From: DASZHJ01 sp035280245
Lineage (GTDB): Bacteria > Pseudomonadota > Alphaproteobacteria > ATCC43930 > CGMCC-115725
Assembly (NCBI GenBank): GCA_035280245.1
Contig: DATEGF010000242.1
Location: 1 to 9,076, forward strand
DNA length: 9,076 bases
Reading direction: 5' to 3'
The notes under the pieces: model-generated
What the model was told of the DNA's origin: nothing
Database searches by the model: none
Seen by the model: the letters and a program-made list of their open reading frames with translations, nothing else
Program-made: the position numbers and the translations under genes
Shown: positions 7,114-9,076 of the stretch, piece after piece
Layout of the letters: each line of letters starts with the position of its first letter
Numbering within the stretch: the first letter of the stretch is position 1

Positions 7114-7977
7114 TCAGTGCCTCGGCGGCTCCGGTGCCCAGGCAACCGCACGCTGGCGTTGCTCGCCGAGCCCACTGATCCCCACGCGCATGGTATCGCC
7201 GGCCTTCAGGAACCGCTGCGGCTTCATGCCGAGACCGACGCCCGAGGGGGTGCCAGTCGGGATGACGTCGCCCGGGAGCAGAGTCATGAACTGGCTGGCG
7301 TAGCTCACGAGCTGCTTCACCGTGAAGATCATGTCCCGGGTGTTGCTGCTCTGGACGCGATCGCTATTCACCTCGAGCCAGAGGTCGAGGGCCTGGGGAT
7401 CCGGTACCTCGTCGGAGGTCACGAGGTAGGGCCCCATGGGGGCGAAGGTGTCGCAGCTCTTGCCCTTGGACCATTGGCCGCCGCGCTCGATCTGAAACTC
7501 GCGCTCCGAGACGTCGTTGACGATGCAATAGCCGGCGACGTGCTTCAGCGCGTCCGCCTCGGAGACGTATTGCGTCTTGCTGCCGATGACGATGCCGAGC
7601 TCGACTTCCCAATCGGTCTTCTTGGAGTTCTTGGGAATGATCACGTCGTCGTTCGGGCCGTTGATGGCCGTGGTCGCCTTCATGAAGAGGATCGGCTCCT
7701 TCGGGATCGGCTGACCCGCCTCCTGGGCGTGGAGCCGATAGTTCAAGCCGACACAGACCAGCTTCGGCACCCGCGCGACGCAGGGCCCAATCCGCGGCGT
7801 GCCCGCCACGGCCGGCAACGTCCCGGGATCGACCCGGCGGAGCTTGTCGAGGCTCGCGGGCGAGATCGCCTCGGGGCCGATGTCGGAGACCGTGCCCGAG
7901 AGGTCGCGGATGCGGCCATCGCGGTCGAGGATGCCCGGCTTCTCCTGGCCCGCGGGCCCATAGCGCAACAATTTCAT
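7114..7977 (-). CDS. Fumarylacetoacetate hydrolase family protein (probable 2,4-diketo-3-deoxy sugar-acid hydrolase)
   Basis: The 287-residue cytoplasmic protein has the FAH fold, which cleaves a C-C bond in 2,4-dioxo acids with a divalent metal. Metal ligands are visible as Glu124 and Glu126 in DWEVELGIVIG, and Asp155 in GYCIVNDVSERE. The catalytic-lid region GLNYRLHAQEAG (77-88) supplies His83 and Glu86. FMKATTAINGPNDDVIIP and MTLLPGDVIPTGTPSGVG are typical of the branch containing 2,4-diketo-3-deoxy-L-fuconate hydrolase, often annotated as ureidoglycolate lyase. The ATG at 7977 has AGGGAGAG seven bases upstream. It lies 28 bases after the SDR stop, so the two form an operon. The SDR partner, which would make the diketo acid, supports cleavage to pyruvate plus a hydroxy acid. 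Other FAH-family activities, such as acylpyruvate hydrolysis, remain possible. Confidence 0.9.
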   Translation of the reverse strand: MKLLRYGPAGQEKPGILDRDGRIRDLSGTVSDIGPEAISPASLDKLRRVDPGTLPAVAGTPRIGPCVARVPKLVCVGLNYRLHAQEAGQPIPKEPILFMKATTAINGPNDDVIIPKNSKKTDWEVELGIVIGSKTQYVSEADALKHVAGYCIVNDVSEREFQIERGGQWSKGKSCDTFAPMGPYLVTSDEVPDPQALDLWLEVNSDRVQSSNTRDMIFTVKQLVSYASQFMTLLPGDVIPTGTPSGVGLGMKPQRFLKAGDTMRVGISGLGEQRQRAVAWAPEPPRH

Positions 7978-8005
7978 GGCGTTCTCTCCCTTTCTTGCCA
8001 GCGGA

Positions 8006-8758
8006 TCAGAGGCTGAAACCGCCGTCGATGATGTGGATGGCACCGGTGGTGAAGCCGGATTCGTCGCTCGCGAGATGGAGCGCCAGCGCCGCGACCTCCT
8101 CGGCGGTGCCGAGGCGGCCCATGGGCTGGCGGGCGATGAAGGCCTTGCGCGCCTCCTCGGCATCGCCGAGGGCCGCGATGCGGTCGTCGAGTGAGGGTGT
8201 CTGGATGGTGCCGGGGCAGATCGCGTTGCAGCGGATGCCCTGCTTGATGAAGTCGGCCGCGACGGACTTGGTGAGCCCGATGACCGCGGCCTTGCTGGTG
8301 CCGTAGACGAAACGGTTGGGGATGCCGCGCACCGAGGAGGCGCCGGAGGCCACGTTGACGATCGAGCCCTTCCCCTTCTTCAGCATGCCGGGCAGGAAGG
8401 CGCGGATCGTGAAGTACATGCTCTTGAGGTTGAGGGTCATGGAGAAGTCCCAGTCCCTCTCGCTGGTGTCAAGCACCGTGCCGTGATGCACGAAGCCCGC
8501 GCAATTCATGAGCACGTCGATCGGACCGACCTCGGTCGCGAGCGCCGCGATCCCGGCGCTGTCGGTCGCGTCGAGCTTGCGGGTCGCAATACCCGCCCCG
8601 CCCGGCTCCTTGGTGAGCGCGCCGAGCCTCTCAGGGTTGAGATCGGTCGCGATGACGCGGGCGCCTTCGCGGGCGAAGGCCAGCGCCGAGGCGCGGCCGA
8701 TCCCTTGCGCCGCCGCCGTCACCACCGCCGTCTTGCCCTGCAACCGACCCGCCGCCAT
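8006..8758 (-). CDS. SDR family NAD-dependent dehydrogenase (BDH2 / 2-keto-3-deoxy-L-fuconate dehydrogenase type)
   Basis: This is a 250-residue classical short-chain dehydrogenase. It shows the dinucleotide motif TAAAQGIG (14-21), Asp39 at the end of beta-2, which favours NAD over NADP, NCAG (85-88), and the catalytic set Asn110, Ser138, Tyr152 and Lys156. Segments such as GFVHHGTVLD, DWDFSM, SVAADFIKQGIRCN and ASDES closely follow human BDH2/DHRS6 as I recall it, including an Arg three residues before the catalytic Tyr. Bacterial relatives include 2-keto-3-deoxy-L-fuconate dehydrogenase, which oxidises the C4 hydroxyl of a 2-keto-3-deoxy acid. The ATG at 8756-8758 is preceded by GAGAGGG. 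The hydrolase follows after 28 bases and a UxaA-family dehydratase is divergent, which favours a sugar-acid role over 3-hydroxybutyrate or 4-oxoproline chemistry. The substrate remains inferred. Confidence 0.92.
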   Translation of the reverse strand: MAAGRLQGKTAVVTAAAQGIGRASALAFAREGARVIATDLNPERLGALTKEPGGAGIATRKLDATDSAGIAALATEVGPIDVLMNCAGFVHHGTVLDTSERDWDFSMTLNLKSMYFTIRAFLPGMLKKGKGSIVNVASGASSVRGIPNRFVYGTSKAAVIGLTKSVAADFIKQGIRCNAICPGTIQTPSLDDRIAALGDAEEARKAFIARQPMGRLGTAEEVAALALHLASDESGFTTGAIHIIDGGFSL

Positions 8759-8788
8759 GCCGCCACCCTCTCATGCGAAGGGGCGAAA

Positions 8789-8817
8789 TTGCCACGCCGA
8801 AGAGCGGCCTGTAAAAT
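8789..8817 (+). promoter_or_regulatory. Sigma-70-type promoter of the UxaA-family gene
   Basis: TTGCCA (8789-8794, 5/6 match to TTGACA) and TAAAAT (8812-8817, 5/6 match to TATAAT) are separated by exactly 17 bases. Transcription would begin near 8824, leaving a leader of about 20 bases with GGAG at 8837-8840 before ATG 8847. It lies in the 88-base divergent gap with the SDR gene. Confidence 0.6.
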
Positions 8818-8846
8818 TTATTTGAAGCCCAGAATTGGAGCACACG

Positions 8847-9076
8847 ATGCCCACGCTCACGATCCGCCTCAGCACTGCCGATAACGTCGTGGTGGCGCGC
8901 GCCAATATCCTGCCGGGCACGGAGATTCCCGGCGAGCAGGTCACGGCCCGCGGACATGTGCCGGCCGGGCACAAGCTCGCGACGGCGCCGGTCGCGGTGG
9001 GCGAGGCCGTGCGCAAGTACAACCAGATCATCGGCTTTGCCACGGTGGCGATCGCGCCCGGCGATCACGTGCACAC
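8847..9076 (+). CDS. UxaA-family (altronate dehydratase-like) protein, N-terminal part
   Basis: The frame is open from ATG 8847 to the window end, giving 76 codons plus two bases; the rest lies outside. GGAG (8837-8840) precedes the ATG by six bases. The start MPTLTIRLSTADNVVVA, then ILPGTEIPG, RGHVPAGHKLA, VRKYNQIIGFAT and the end IAPGDHVHT match the N-terminal SAF-like domain of altronate dehydratase UxaA (compare the GHK, IKYG and GEHVH elements of the E. coli protein as I recall them). UxaA enzymes dehydrate sugar acids to 2-keto-3-deoxy acids with a divalent metal. The gene is divergent from the SDR and FAH genes, which would carry out the next two steps. Whether the C-terminal catalytic domain is fused or encoded separately cannot be seen, and altronate itself need not be the substrate. 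Confidence 0.85.
   Translation, partial: MPTLTIRLSTADNVVVARANILPGTEIPGEQVTARGHVPAGHKLATAPVAVGEAVRKYNQIIGFATVAIAPGDHVH

Noticed and set aside
5824..8016. A 730-codon open frame on the plus strand spanning the methyltransferase, cold-shock and FAH genes
   Set aside because: It is opposite three well-supported genes, has Arg/Ala/His/Asp-rich low-information sequence and no family motifs. Stop-free length in GC-rich DNA is not enough.

Overview
This GC-rich, gene-dense window reads like the chromosome of an alphaproteobacterium, probably near Rhodospirillales or Hyphomicrobiales. The grounds are a cold-shock protein with two cold-shock domains, a Rhodobacter-type PmtA phospholipid methyltransferase, a DmdC-type acyl-CoA dehydrogenase, and a CCCTCTCCCC/GGGGAGAGGG intergenic palindrome of a kind common in that class. 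The taxonomic call is an inference from protein style. I see no rRNA, tRNA, insertion sequence, phage gene or CRISPR array, and no gene-free stretch exceeds about 140 bases.

Layout. Plus strand, 1-2776: the 3' end of cysQ (PAP phosphatase), a two-domain TsaC/Sua5 tRNA-modification enzyme four bases later, then after 92 bases a GTG-started FAD-linked dehydrogenase of the D-2-hydroxyglutarate/D-lactate type. A compact palindromic repeat fills the convergent gap before a minus-strand pirin (2913-3824). Pirin is divergent from a plus-strand acyl-CoA dehydrogenase (3937-5682). The minus strand then carries four genes, in transcription order: an SDR dehydrogenase (8758-8006), an FAH-family hydrolase (7977-7114), a double-domain cold-shock protein (6978-6421, ending in a clear intrinsic terminator) and a PmtA-like methyltransferase (6360-5710). 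At the right edge a plus-strand UxaA-family dehydratase starts at 8847 behind a near-consensus sigma-70 promoter and runs off the window.

How the genes work together. The most coherent unit is the right edge. A UxaA-type sugar-acid dehydratase is divergent from an SDR closely resembling human BDH2 and bacterial 2-keto-3-deoxy-L-fuconate dehydrogenase, followed by an FAH-family hydrolase. These are the three chemistries (dehydrate, oxidise C4, cleave the diketo acid) of a non-phosphorylative sugar-acid route ending in pyruvate plus a small hydroxy acid. The other genes look like housekeeping or general catabolism: sulfur nucleotide recycling, t6A modification, 2-hydroxyacid oxidation, acyl-CoA oxidation, membrane phosphatidylcholine and RNA chaperoning.

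The least explained non-coding piece is the 135-base A+T-richer gap 6979-7113. It holds a perfect 10-bp inverted repeat whose arms also form an 8-bp direct repeat 20 bases apart, and a perfect TATAAT facing the opposite way from both flanking genes. I found no clearly novel multi-gene system.
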